From the NCBI RefSeq assembly GCF_026210795.1, contig NC_089430.1, forward strand, positions 868,001 through 932,000: a stretch of 64,000 bases of DNA, written 5' to 3'. The DNA comes from Rhizophagus irregularis. Its lineage: Eukaryota; Glomeromycota; Glomeromycetes; Glomerales; Glomeraceae. The position numbers and the translations under genes are program-made. Positions 12,396 to 25,119 of the stretch are shown here, one piece after another. Each line of letters opens with the position of its first letter. Within the stretch, counting starts at the first letter, position 1. A model generated the notes under the pieces. The model searched no databases and was not told the origin of the DNA. It worked only from the letters and a program-made list of their open reading frames with translations.

Positions 12396-13784
12396 TTATT
12401 TTTTATATTGTTTTTTTAATCGCCTCATTCTTTCTTTTGTCTCTTCATCCGTACTACTTATATAAATTCTTCCGCCTTCCTCCTCGTTTTCTTCTCTTAT
12501 CTCGTTTTCTTCCTCTTCTTGTAATACTTCTTCTGCTTCGTCAGCTACTTCTTCTGCTTCATCAACTTCTGCTGCTTCATCAACTCCTTTGTTTGTCTCT
12601 TCAGCTTCTTGGGAAGCTTCTATTTCGTCATTATCAGAATATGAATAATTATCCTTACTTGTAATTTTTTTCTAAGAAGTAAAACAAAATTAGTTTTTAA
12701 ATATTACTATTTATTCAAATTTCTAATGCTTACCAAATTCTTCAGTAAAATGGGTTTTATGACAGATTCTGTAACCTGAATATGTAAATTTTTCGGATTT
12801 AAAATAATTTCACAAATACTTATTGCATATGCAATTTGCATATTAGATAATTGATTTTTGCCTTTAAGTATTTGGAGGATTCTCGACATATATGTCTCCG
12901 GATCCGGATTCTTAATTTTTTTGAATAAATTACCGTAACAATAATTTTTCACGGCTGGGCTCCCTTTCCATTTTCTTATTTCACTTTCCTTTAATGCCGT
13001 ATTTACGGCAGGGATTGTGAGAAGGTTAAATTCTTTAAAAACGACATATATTATGTCTTTCACTTTAGAAGCTAAAGAACTCCGGGCACTACGATGTTTA
13101 GCTAGAAGCTAAAGAAAAGATTTTAAATTTAAATTTCAATAAATTAATGTAAAATCGTAATTTCTCAAAACTTACGGGAGAAGCAATGTTTTTTTCATAA
13201 AATATAATCCATTTATCATATCTTTTAAACCGTTTAATAAAATCATCATAGTTTTCATTCATATAATTATTAGTGAACTCTCGAAGTTCATCAGGGGTAG
13301 GATATATTGAAGCTTTAAGTAACTTTTTAGCAACTTCTTTGATTATTTTCTATAATCAAGAATATAATGATTTAATGAGGAATTACTACTAAATGTTCAA
13401 CCATGATTTACGTAAATATTTGTATTTTTGGGTCTTACCTTTATATATTCTTCATCCCCTTGATTACTATCATTATTTTTATCAACCGATTCTTTTACTT
13501 TCGATACTCTGTTTTCTAAAGCCTTTTGGTTGGAAATAATTATATCCAGTTTGGATAAAATTTTTGTATTCTGGCGCAATATTTTCGTTAAAGCTTCTTT
13601 ATAACAGTAGAATATAAATAATATAAATAATAATATATTAGTAATAATTATTTTTATTTTTCAAAAATATATAATTTAACCAACCATTAATTAATTCATC
13701 GGAAGATTCGTCGGTTTTTCTCCGTTTGTCTACATGCTCGACTGTTTCAGTGTTTTTTTTTTTATTATTATTATTTTTGTCCAT
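12396..13784 (-). CDS. Five-exon coiled-coil protein with acidic tail (family of unknown function), intact
   Basis: Exons on the minus strand are 13784-13685, 13596-13439, 13349-13176, 13108-12734 and 12671-12396. All four introns are GT-AG, the phases agree, and the product is 360 residues ending in TAA. Residues 1-33 are Asn/Lys-rich with a basic KRRK patch (possible nuclear signal). Residues 34-86 form a likely coiled coil (KILSKLDIIISNQKALENRV). Residues 87-269 are helical, with IRKWKGSPAVKNY and a conserved-looking AISICEIILNPKN. Residues 270-360 are strongly acidic (Glu/Ala-rich) and end in a basic RRLKKQYKK. Exon layout and motifs match the two damaged copies at 26457-27838 and 29442-30705. 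I know no function. Coiled coil, basic patch and acidic tail would fit a nuclear protein, but that is inference. The intact frame across five exons is the main evidence that it is real. Confidence 0.85.
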
Positions 13785-13867
13785 GATTGAAAAAATGAAA
13801 AAAAAGAGAAATTTAACGGATAGAAGAGAAGAAAGGAGTTTAACGGATGAATTGAGAGAGAAAAGAA

Positions 13868-14517
13868 AGGGGTTGGTTAATGGATAAAGGAGAGTTTGAA
13901 GGATGCCTGTGAAACAATAGCATGAGTTTTTTTTCTGTTAGTGGACTTGCATTGCGTTGCAAAATTTTTTTTTTTTTTGAAAGGATTTGTTAAGGGGTGT
14001 GAAAAAGAAATAGAAAAGACATGAACTAGCATATATTTCTAAAAAAAAAAAAATCTGGGAACATTTGCAAATCCAGTAGAAGAAAAAAGGTATAAAAAAA
14101 AAAAATCTGGAAACATTTGCAAATCCAGTAGAAGAAAAAAGGCATGAAATGAAAAATGAGCAAGACGCTCGAGAGACTAAATCTGCAGACAAAAAAGATG
14201 AGGACCAAGCCTAAACGGATAGATTGAAAGGGATTGGTTAATGGATAAAGGAGAGTTTGAAGGATGCCTGTGAAACAATAGCATGAGTTTTTTTCTGTTA
14301 GTGGACTCGCATTGTGTTGCAAATTTTTTTTTTGAAAAGGATTTTGTTAAGGGGTGTGAAAAAGAAAATAGAAAAGACATGAACTTGCATATATTTCTAA
14401 AAAAAAAAAAATCTGGGAACATTTGCAAATCCAGTAGAAGAAAAAAGGCATGAAATGAAAAATGAGCAAGACGCTCGAGAGACTAAATCTGCAGACAAAA
14501 AAGATGAGGACCAAGCC
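13868..14517. repeat. Direct duplication upstream of the five-exon gene
   Basis: Two copies (about 13868-14210 and 14228-14517) share GGTTGGTTAATGGATAAAGG, GGATGCCTGTGAAACAATAG and GACGCTCGAGAGACTAAATC. The first copy has an extra internal duplication of the word ATCTGGRAACATTTGCAAAT (about 14051 and 14105). Long A and T runs give spurious open frames here. It lies 5' of the 12396-13784 gene, so it is probably promoter-proximal DNA that duplicated. Confidence 0.9.
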
Positions 14518-14639
14518 TACAGAAGATGAACAGAAACAATGCATATTTATATATTTTATTGTTTGTAAATCTTTCTATATACTGTTGTTTGTTAAAAAAA
14601 ATTATTTGATCATTATGCGTAATGATCGACTATACAACA

Positions 14640-15003
14640 AGTTTAATTTCATGCAAAGCCTATATATTTCTAGATCGCAATAAATATAAGGTTTTCGTTA
14701 CATTTACAACAAAGTTAATAGATAAATGACAATCTTTCATGCAAAGCCCTACAATATTTCTAGATCCGAATAAACATTCAAATTTTATAAGGTTTTCGTT
14801 TACATTAAAGTTAATAGATAAATGACAATCTTTCATGCAAAGCCTACAATATTTCTAGATCCGAAATATTTCGCAATAAATATTCAAATTTTATAAGGTT
14901 TTCGTTTACATTTTGTAAAAGTAATAGATAAATGATAATCTTTCATGCAAAGCCCTACTATATTTCTAGATCCGAAATATCTCGCAATAAATATTCAGAT
15001 TTT
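14640..15003. repeat. Tandem repeat, about 100-bp units, four copies
   Basis: The unit carries TTTCATGCAAAGCC, ATATTTCTAGATCCGAA, ATTTTATAAGGTTTTCGTT and TTAATAGATAAATGACAATC. Copies start near 14649, 14736, 14834 and 14939, with small indels. It is non-coding. Confidence 0.88.
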
Positions 15004-15614
15004 ATAAAATAATAAGCTGTGCATGATTATAACGAAATTTTTCTAAGCTTATTAATTGATAAATATATAGAAAAATGCTTGTGGTCTTTTGATGCACAAC
15101 TATTGACCAAAAAAATGTATAACCAACCAGATCACAGTTACAATTGAGCACAATTTTTGATTGATCAGGTTGCACTGGTCAAATGATGAAGAATCGGTGT
15201 ATTAAGAGCCAGTTAAGAATCGGGACCAATCAGGTTTCGGTTCTTAACCGGCTCTTATTTTTTTTATCATTAAATAATCAGTATCCCGATAGGCCTATTG
15301 ATTCTATTATATAAGAAGCCGATAGATTCTAAACGTATATCAAATTTGATCAGCTGATAATAAGTAACAAATTGATTACCTTCCGGATTTCCCGATGACT
15401 AATAAATAAACACCCGATCTGTCATGATCTGTCATTAATTTATAAATAAGCATCGGTAAAACATCACATGTCCGATAATAATACTGATAGAACATTGATA
15501 TTAGACGGTGAGAAATTTAAAGGTTTAATAATAATTATTATATATTTATTTATTTGTATATTTATAATATTCATAATATAAAACATGATTGATATTACAG
15601 TATTATTATAAATT

Positions 15615-18600
15615 TTAAATATGAAACTTTCTATTGATCGGTATTACTGACACATATTTCCGGGTTTCTTTTCGTCCTATTGAAAAAGAACCTTCAACAA
15701 ACCGACCCAGTATACTATGTACAGGGATAATACAATCCCTGCTAAGATCATAAAATTCTTTTTTCCATAGTTCTATATTGCACAAATTTTCATCGCCATT
15801 AATTGTGCAATGAAATCTAGTCTTGTGATTTTCTGCCGGAAGGTACCACTTTACAAATGCTAGGGAATGATTTACAGAACCTTCCGGAAAATGTATAATA
15901 TGTTCAAAATAAAATTGAACAATACCGGGATAAGTATCTTTAGTATTATCATGGAGAAATTGGGATAATATTTTGGCCGATGTGACGTGCCTTTTAGAAT
16001 ACATTGACCCAAAAACTTCGGATCCAATTTTTAGTCGTCCATAAGTGTTCACTTTTGGTAATACCGGTATAGCAGAAGGAGCAGCATGGATATCTGATAG
16101 TGCTGCGAAATCTTTTCCATAGGCATTGCGGTAATATTCAACCAACAAATCTAATACTTCTTTTGAAAGGTTGGTGTCTATCCTTTTAGGATTAAGAAAA
16201 GTACCTGGAAAAGGTTCCGAACCTGTTCCGGCCATTTCTTCCACGTTTCTAGACATTGATAAAAATTCCCGGTAATCTATTCCATTAATTTCATCATGAA
16301 TTACAAGACTGCCGGTAGTTTCTTTCGGTGTAATTAGTGTGATACAAGTCGATAAATGTTGATGGTCTTGGGCGCATGAAGAAAACTGATCAAGAAGAGA
16401 GTTGAATTGAATGGTTTTTAATAATTCTGGTTCGATTCTTCTATTACTGCTATGATACGATCCTATAAATATAGACTATTTAATAAATTGATTTAATTAT
16501 ATTGATAAGTTCGGAAATCTGGAATTACCTAATAGACCGTTCATGCGTTCGTAACTGAAACACCAGAACGCGTATAATGGTCCATAGTCTAACGCACAAT
16601 GGCAAATATGTAAGCATAAATGTAAATTCGGCGTAATTTTTCTGCGCCGTAATTTTCTTCAATGAGCTTTGCCACTTCTAGAAGATTTTTATGAGCTTCT
16701 TCTAACCCATTCGTTGTTATAGATCTGCATACAAGAATATTGCATGCACGGACAAAATTGGCGAGTATCAATTTATCCGATTCTTGAAGCAGATCCCATG
16801 TTATGGAAGTGGCATAAATTAAGATAAAAGTCTTCCATTGATCAGCGGTGAACCTTGAAAAGCCTTCACCTGTAGCAATTTTGTAGGGAATTCTACCGAT
16901 ATCTGCTGGAACTTTTATTGCATTTGCCCTTTTTTGCATTGTTTCTAAATCTTTTTGTGTCAATCGGCCCTCCTCGATCCACAGTCTGGTCACGATCCAC
17001 TTAGCAATACCCAAGAACAAACAATGCATTGGATCCACTGTGAGAAATCGCACTGAATCAAAGTACGGAAGTCGATACATTTCTGACCACCGTACTAAAG
17101 TATTATGGACGTGACTATTTCTAGCATCTTTAGTATTGCAATTCAACCATTCTCGCGCATCCCTTCGAACCTGGTTGATATCTCTTTCGACAAACCATTC
17201 ATCAATATCATCAAATCCGCCAAAATTCGGTTGATTTCGATCATCATATTGAGCCTTTTTTAAGCATCTATGACAAGCCACTCGCGCAGAGATATGACCG
17301 CAGAGTTTTCTCGCGGCTGGAATATCACATGAGCAGCATATTACTGCGGCTCGAATAGATTTTCCGGTAGAGCTTTCGTATGTTTTCGATAGTTCAATCC
17401 CATTCCATAACTCGATTAATTGATCGATGATGGGAGCTATATAATGGTTTAGTTGATGTAAACTAGGCTCATTTGGCCCCGGAATTAAAGCCATTGTCAA
17501 AATATTTGATGGCTTGAATCTTTCATTTCGAGGCAGGTTACATATTACACCATATAGAGCTCCTATACTATAAGTTGAATTATCGAATGGTTGGAACCAG
17601 TCGATATTTAACATGATGCCTAAGTGGCGGTCTGAGACATCTTTCCGGAAAAATGGTATATTTTGACGATGATCCTGAAAGGTTTTCCAGATTTTTCCGT
17701 CATAAATATCATTCAAAAATTGAGAATCGTTACGGTCCGCCCATTTTCTACATAATTTCTCAAATCCTTTTCGATTATACATTAATTGTAATTGGTGTTT
17801 TAAACTAACAGTAGGGAACGTTAAAGAAGGTCGATAGATTGTTCCGTTAGTAACCGGAACTTTCTTAGCAAGTGTAGCATTGCACTTTTTTCTTTGATTT
17901 GCCATCGGATGATCCGGAAAATCTACATAGGTACAATGAATTGTGGCTGGAACTTGGTAAGGGTCGTTAGTTGATACTTCTGTTACATTATACAATTTGC
18001 AACACTTTTCACACGATGCGAATTTGACAATATGAGCACAGACGCCAAGTTTTTTACGTGCCATATACAAAGATGTAGGAAAAGAATTGTACGTGTTTGC
18101 ATCCAAAAGAACCAAAAGATATCTAAAAAATTTGACTAAAGAATCGGTAGTGACATCGGATAACTTATATCTCTCTTGATATAATAAGATCCATAAAACA
18201 ATCCAATGAAAGTCTTCAGTAAAATCAATGAAGGAGGCTTCTGGATCATCACCGTATGTATTTTCCGGTGCGTCAAACCAGCCGGATGAAGATTCATTTG
18301 GTATTTCTTCGATAGGATCAAAGTCATTATCAACTTGATCGTTTTCTTCATCATCAGCATCACTAGTATCATCATCTGAAATACTTTGTTCAATAACAAC
18401 AATAGGGTATGATACATTCTTGGAATTTCCACTACCGATATGTTTTCGTTTATCTTTCGATTTGGCTTTTGATGATTTCGATTTTTTGGGAAGAAACGAA
18501 TAATTTTCCTCATCAACAATAGGTTCATGATGACCATCATCTGAATTATGTGATTCTATTTCCATTGGATCATTCAAGAGGTCTACCGATGTATCTTGGT

Positions 18601-18820
18601 TTAGGTCATCAGATGAAACTTGATTTAAATCTATAATTTCTTCAATAACTCCTCTTGGTCTAATATCCCTTTTTAAACTATGACTATTTTTTGTACGTGG
18701 ATCAACCATGTTACCTTTACATTTATTGCAATGACACGGAACTTTATTTGATGTTTTCTGTTTAAAATTATAGGATTTCTTTACAAAGACAGCTTTTGTT
18801 CTTCGGTATTTTCTCGTCAT
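15615..18820 (-). CDS. CACTA transposase (Tnp2-like)
   Basis: The first exon (18820-16529) joins the second (16462-15615) across a 66-bp GT-AG intron (16528-16463). The N-terminus has a CHCNKCKG zinc-type cluster (about residues 31-38) and then a long acidic, disordered stretch. The catalytic core includes LNIDWFQPF, ALIPGPNEPSLHQLNHY, CCSCDIPAARKLCGH with CHRC, and FLTVDPMHCLFLGIAKW, which match the Asp-containing blocks of the Tnp2 / Transposase_21 family. The C-terminal part continues CHCALDYGPLYAFWCFSYER before the intron. Near 16640 the frame changes at a run of five A where six would keep it open, so this copy has a probable one-base frameshift (or a sequence error). Otherwise it looks whole, at about 1,050 residues. 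It would bind the subterminal repeats and cut the ends. Confidence 0.88.
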
Positions 18821-19181
18821 TGTAAATAATAATATAAAAAAATTTTATTAAAAATGAATTTCCGGTTCTTCGATGAACGGATATATTAGTATGATTGATA
18901 ATTGACATTGTTGACCATATTAGGTTACTATCAATTTATTGTATTTATTGTATTTAAATCAATATAAGTTCCTTTATTTGAATCAAAAAAAGCTTATACT
19001 TCAATAGACTATTTCGTTATTTTCAATAGACTTATCGGCATGAAAAAAAAGGAAAAAAAAATTCAATCAAAAAAAGCTTATTTAATAGACTATTTCGTTA
19101 CTTTCGACAGACCTATCGGTCCTCATATGACAAAAAAAAATATATATAAAGACCCCTTTCTTCCCACGAACTGATTTTTTT

Positions 19182-19230
<49 letters not shown>

Positions 19231-19424
19231 CTGCCATATCATTATACTTTGATCTAAATCATTAAAAAAAAATCGTAATCATTACATTTAATCTAATTAT
19301 AGGAAAAAAAAAATATTATTAATAATCATAATATTTTAATTGTGGAAATAAATAAAGGTATAAAAGAACGTCTTTTACCTTATTGTATTGTTTTTTTTTT
19401 ATCCTTTAACAAATTTTGGTAAAA
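18821..19424. promoter_or_regulatory. Divergent promoter region of the CACTA element
   Basis: This 604-bp spacer separates the transposase start (minus) from the accessory gene start (plus). It contains an uninterrupted run of 47 T (19184-19230) and a consensus TATAAAAG at 19359-19366, about 60 bp before the plus-strand ATG. The T run may act as a nucleosome-excluding element, which is inference. Two similar stretches (about 18965-19035 and 19060-19130) repeat AATAGACTATTTCGTTA. Confidence 0.6.
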
Positions 19425-21034
19425 ATGCGTGGAAGAAGACCTTTCAAAATTAAGAAAATAAGCTTAAGACGCTTATCTACAACAAATTTAACCTCTTACA
19501 ACCATCATCAAACAAACTCAATGTCACCACATCGTCGTCACCGTTATCGTTCAAGAAGGAACAAGTCTAGACGTTCTTCTTATTCTAATTATTCAGATAG
19601 TCGTTCACCAAGTCAACAAAGAGGACGTTCGACTACAAGACATAATAGGACTAATTATTCAGATAGTCGTTCACCAAGTCAACAAGGAGGGTGTTCAACT
19701 ACAAGATATAATAGGAATGATGGTATGGTTATAATATAATAATTATGTTTTTTATTTTACATATTTTGAATATAATGTCATGATTTCAATTTACAGATAT
19801 CGAAGCCCTAAGCAGAGCTATCACTGCACTTACGGAAGAAGTTCGGACCCTCAAGAAATCTCAAACAAGGAACGACCTACAAGCTGAATGGCCATCAACC
19901 CCTCAGACAACACCAGTTCCAAGGAGTAGACAAAATACATCACTCACGCCAGAACCAGAAACTGGATATCGTCGACGTGCTCGGGTTTTGCTTGAAGATA
20001 TGGACGAAGATCAATATAAGTTGTTCCATGTGAGTATCAAGTAACTATTGGTTATTCAGCAAAATTTTTTAATCGATATTTTTTTATAAAATTAAGGATG
20101 AGGTCGTGCAGATACTTAGCGGTCTCGATGATTCATTGCAATTGGATCATACCAAAAAATGGGTAGAAATTGCACCACACGTTTCAAAACACATCATGAA
20201 GGAGATCGCTAGAGTCTTGACCGGAAGGTTTCAATACAAAGATATAGAATTGAAATGGGTCTTACAGAATCTACACCGCCATCGTAGAGAAAGCTGGATG
20301 GTTAGCCTTGATCCGGATAAGACTAGATTTGAAAAGAAGAGAAAAGGAACGAATTCTCGAAGAAAAGATGTAAGTACTGAAGACATCCGAAATATGAAAT
20401 TAAAATCCTTGATCTTGTTCCTTTCTATCCTAATCACTAATATCTGATTGCAATAGAAAAAAGAGCGACGTCAGAAAGGCATCGAGCATATGTTCAATAT
20501 TAATGATGCCTCGCTTAAAGAATTTCAACCGTCATCATTATCTTGGGAAGAATTCAAGGAAGACTGTGAAACCATATTTAATGAAGGAGGATTCCACAGT
20601 GATGAAGTTTCTGAAACTGATGAAGAGCTCACCAAAAAAGAAATCGAAGATCATGTTCGTCCTAAGAATAAAATTGAAACGGATAAACATGTTCTTCATG
20701 TTTATGACAAGCCCTGGAGGTCACGTCGTGTAAGTATCAAATAAAACAATTGTATAGTTATTGTATACATTTGCTTATTATCTCTTTTTCATTTTTATAG
20801 GGACGTAAATTACTTCGCTTGGCTGACCGAGTTGGTGAGAAAATAAGTCATGTAAAACTTTCACGACATCGTTGGTATGATGATAAAACGTGGATCGACG
20901 AGTCAAAACCGCCTGAAGGTGCCCCTGATTGGTCGATATCACAGTCGTACGGATCCGACGTACAACCACAAGATGAGATCGATAATATCGATAATATTAA
21001 TGATGAACCTAACGAACTTGATGAACAGGTTTAA
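19425..21034 (+). CDS. CACTA accessory protein, RS-rich N-terminus, five exons
   Basis: Exons 19425-19722, 19797-20029, 20097-20369, 20457-20729 and 20801-21034 join through GT-AG introns with agreeing phases and stay open to TAA, giving about 436 residues. The first exon is very basic and Ser/Arg-rich, with an internal duplication of NYSDSRSPSQQ. The second has a likely coiled coil (ALSRAITALTEEVRTLKK). Exon 3 carries a helical region (KWVEIAPHVSKHIMKEIARV). The last exons contain KPWRSRRGRKLLRLADRV, HRWYDDKTWID and an acidic C-terminus. It is transcribed away from the transposase and lies inside the same TIRs. CACTA elements often carry a second DNA-binding helper, and this is the likely role. 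The start is the first ATG after the TATA-like box; a TTG-initiated extension is unlikely. Confidence 0.85.
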
Positions 21035-21659
21035 TTAATGCATTAATGCAATGTTAGATTTAAAAGAGCACGTATATTAATAATAATTTGTAGTTTATAT
21101 TTTTATTACGCAAGAATGATTTGTAGTTTATTTCTATATAACAACGATTAAATATAGCAAGCAAATGTATTACTGTAAAATTGATTAGTATATTGCTATA
21201 TAATATATTGCAACGAATAGTAATAAATTGATTAAAACAATTTGAAATATCGTGATTTCAATTACTGCCCGGCGTGTATTGTATCGTTTAACGATACTTT
21301 ATGATAACCCAAATAAATACTTAAATATTATATAAATATAAGTAAAATATCAGAAATCCGATATTAACATAATATTTATCCGATTTGCACCTTATAGTTT
21401 ATTAAAACTTCAAAAGATTCAGTTATTAATTTGGTAAATATTGGGCGTTTATTTGTAAAATAACAGAAACCCGATTCTTCACCAATAGAAATCCAATACT
21501 TATGAAGTATTTATGCCCGGTTGTATCCAGAAATGCAACAAGAACCTGAGCCCAATCGGGAATAAGTATCGGGATTGTATAATATATATATCTGTGAAGA
21601 ATTAGTGAAGAATCGGGTACCTGAATTTTCTCTGATATGTTGTCATTCGACCAGTGTTG

Positions 21660-22077
21660 GTTATATATCCATAATAGCTTATGTTTATTATAAAATTAAA
21701 ATCGATCAGGGAAAACCAATTTTTGTAGATCTGATTAACTGGCTTATGTTTCCATTAACATGATCTGATCTATAGAGTTTCAAAAATAGGATTTTAGAGA
21801 TTTTGGCTTATATTAGGCGAGGCTTGTTTCAAATTTGAAATATAGCTTCGCCTGAAACTCACTTTATGATTATCGAAATACGTCACTTTTCGTAGAAAAA
21901 TTTAAAAAGAGGTAAACTTTTCACAATGATCTACGCCTGAGCCGGATCATGTTGTGGCTAATTATTTTTTGGCTAACTACACCATTATGCAAACGTTTAT
22001 AAATTGACATAAATGAGCAAATAATTTTTTAATTAATTTGTAAAGTTTAAATTCAAGTAAATAAAATACTCTTAAAA
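21660..22077. other. Spacer between the CACTA element and the Plavaka-type gene
   Basis: No gene seen. It contains an imperfect inverted pair (TAGGCGAGGCTTGTTTCAAA and TTTGAAATATAGCTTCGCCTGA) around 21816-21855 that could form a hairpin. Confidence 0.5.
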
Positions 22078-25000
22078 ATGTCATATAAATGCCCTTTTTG
22101 TCCAAGGTACTTCAGCACAAGATCTGCATACACTCAACATAAGAATTTTTGTACTCCGCCTAATAACGATAGTAGCGATAGTGAAGAATTAGAAGAATTT
22201 GAACATAAAACTAATAATCATGATATCGAGGTAAAGAAAATAGGAAATTATAAAATTTTTTGAATTTCTTTTTTAACATAATTAATTTTATAGATGGTCT
22301 GTGAAGATTCATGCAAAGATCTTTCTGATAATAAAAGTACAGACTCGGAAATAAATAATCAGAGTTTTCAAAGTATGATGTCAATTTCAGAGGTTGGTGA
22401 AATTGATCAAAATATAGAAGAAATAGACCACGATGAAAATGAAAATGTCTTTGAAAATATCTTGGAAGATTCTGATTCAGAATTGAATGAAGAAGAATCC
22501 AAACCAGAAATTAATGTTAATTACTCAAGTGAAGCATATGGTGATTTAATGGCATTAGTTACGAAACATAAACTTAACAATGCGACAGGAAATGCTATAA
22601 TTAAATTCTTTAATAAACATGCAAATTTAGATAAATCACTTCTTCCAAGATCTATCGAACAAGGCCGCAAATATATGGATAATATGAAACTACCAAATTT
22701 AAATTATACTAAAACTAGTATAATGAATTATAATAATAATGAGTATTTTCTTTATCATCAGTCTTTAATAAACTGTATAAAAAATATTTTGTCAATTTCG
22801 GACATATCACAAAATTTTGCGTTAACTTTTGAGAAAGTTGAGGTAATTATTTTATACTTTCGTATGAAATATACAACTTAATATTATAGGATATTTACTA
22901 ATCTTCATATAAACTTAAAGCATAACGGTGAAAGGGAGTTTAGCGAACAAAATACTGGGATATAGTGGGAAAATGCGGAAAAATCCCTGCCACCTGGTGC
23001 CAGGCTTTTATCTTTAATATTATATTCTGACGCTACAAATGTTGACACACTAGGAAAAAGTCAACTCCATCCCATTTACTTGTCTATTGGTAATATTAAA
23101 AATTGGAGGCGTAATAAGAAAGATGCAAAGCAATTATTAGCATATCTGCCGATCTTAAAATCTAATAATATTACTGAAAGGAAGTCTGAAACATTTAAGA
23201 TTGCTGTTCGCGAATGCTTCCATAAATCTTTGGAATTGTTACTAGACCCTTTATTAAAATTAAATAAAAATGGCATTGATCTATTTTTAAATAACGAAAT
23301 GATTTGGTTTTATCCTAGAGTTTCAGCTATAATATCTGACTGGCCGGAAGCTGCAACGTACTGTCTTACATACAAATCACCAATGTCGAAACATCCTTGT
23401 CATTTTTGTCTAGTCATAAGAGACAATCTTGCTGATCTTAATTTACAAATTGATGATATAACCCCACGAACTCATGTTAATATGCAGCAGTATTTTAATC
23501 AAAACTCAGGAAATTCCGTTTGCATTGAAAATATATCTAATTTTTTTTGGAATCTGCCGTAAGTTTACATAATATTTGTTAGGCATCCAGCCATTTTGCC
23601 AAATCACGTAAGCATTACAAGCATTACACTAACATGAGTTTATTTTTATTAATTTATATTAAGTAATATAAATATCTATCAAGCCACAGTGCCTGATAGA
23701 ATGCATCATCTTGATTTAGGCCTCTTTCATTATCAAATCGATTATACGAAAAAACTTTTAGGGGCGCAATGTGGCAAAACTTTAGTTGATGAAGTAGATC
23801 ATCGATTAGCCGCAATACTAAGATTTCCCAGTTTGAAGATCTTTACAAATGGCATACAATCAATAGCCAGATTAACAGCTAATGAGCATCGCAATCTGAT
23901 GAAAGTAATGGTTTTTGTAGTGGACAATTTGTTTGTAAATAATGAGGATAATGAAAATTTTGTAAAGAATGAAGATCTGGCAAAACTTTACGAAACTTGG
24001 AATGAAATGTATGCAATTAGTCGATATGAAAATTTCAAAGAAAGTGATTTGGCCAAATTTAGGGTATGTACTACATAATTATTATAAAACAACGCTGTCC
24101 ACTAATACTTAAAATTATAATTTCAGGAATCTATAAACAATTGGTCTCAAATGTTCATAAAAATTCTCCAATGTATGTCCCCCTCAGAGTTAAAATTACC
24201 AAAACTGCATTCGTGGGCATATCATATAATTGATTCGATTCGATCATTTGGTGCAGTTAATGGATACACTACGGAGACTTACGAAAGCCTTCACAAAGAA
24301 TACGTTAAGAATCCCTACCGATTAAGTAATAAAAAAATATTGAAGTTCAAATAATGAAAATAGCAAGTATTATTTATATAAAATACACAATACTATGTTA
24401 AATTTCTAAAAAAAATTAATTTTTATAGATTCGGCGACAATCAATAACAAATATAACCCATCGATTACCAAATTCAGCTACTATCCCTCATATATTTAAA
24501 TTTACAGCAATACTTTTCGAATTTCTATTAAAAGATGCCCATGATTTTTTTGTAGAACAGGCTAATATAGACCACAAAATGAGATCTGAATTTGACAATT
24601 TTTTGGAATGTTTAAATCTGTATATGGATCACGAAAGTATTGTAAATGAAAGCCAAGTGACAATATACAGATCAGTTATAATAGAAAATGGTGCAATAAT
24701 GCGTGCTACTAACAGTTATTATGGCAGACCTTGGTATAGTAATGTGTCCGTTCGTATGAATTCTGATGAATTATTTGATTATGCTTCTGATCAAGGCATT
24801 TGTTACGGGCAGGTAATTTTTTAATTGATTTGATACTACATATTTATATAATATTGCTAATTTAAAAATGATTTTTTAAATTAAGGTTTTATTAATAGCG
24901 AAAATAGAACTTAAGAATCAAAATATTCCATTAAATCTCGCATTAATTCAGTGGTATGACTTCAAATTTCAAAATCAACCACATCTTTATGGGTGTCTCT

Positions 25001-25119
25001 TACTAGAAATTATGGAAATCTATAACTTTATTGATATAGAAGCAATACAAGATATCGTACATATAGTACCCCGGTTTAATAAAACAAATGAATATTTTGT
25101 AAATAAATACATATTTTAA
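22078..25119 (+). pseudogene. Plavaka-type transposase gene, lightly decayed
   Basis: Seven exons can be traced: 22078-22230, 22294-22842, about 22891-23558, 23664-24063, 24127 to about 24385, about 24429-24813, and about 24887-25119. The N-terminus is a C2H2 zinc finger (CPFCPRYFSTRSAYTQHKNF), then an acidic linker, then blocks typical of fungal Plavaka transposases: ENAEKSLPPGARLLSLILYS, LGKSQLHPIYLSIGNI, CHFCLV, VPDRMHHLDLGLFHYQ and KLPKLHSWAYHIIDSIR. Plavaka belongs to the CMC superfamily, so it is a distant relative of the neighbouring CACTA transposase. Damage: an in-frame TAG about 100 bp into exon 3 (before WENAEK), a phase mismatch at the start of that exon, and a likely one-base loss in an A run near 24335. 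The fifth intron may start with GC rather than GT. I could not find terminal inverted repeats around it. Confidence 0.82.

Larger units (their letters stand above)
15173..21656. mobile_element. CACTA-type (CMC superfamily) DNA transposon, 6.5 kb, complete ends
   Basis: The left end starts CACTGGTCAAATGA at 15173. The right end ends TCATTCGACCAGTG at 21656, giving an inverted repeat of about 14 bp with one difference. TTG flanks both ends (15170-15172, 21657-21659), the 3-bp duplication typical of CACTA elements. Subterminal zones (15190-15470 and 21270-21640) are studded with words of the GAAGAATCGG / CCGATTCTTCAC and AAGTATCGGGA type in both orientations, as expected for CACTA transposase binding sites. 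The element holds a transposase gene on the minus strand and an accessory gene on the plus strand, divergent around a T-rich spacer. Matching TSDs and a nearly open transposase suggest a young element. Confidence 0.93.

Noticed and set aside
13938-14544. Overlapping minus frames with Phe-rich sequence
   Set aside because: They come from poly-A and poly-T runs in a duplicated non-coding region, and none is conserved between the two copies in a coding manner.
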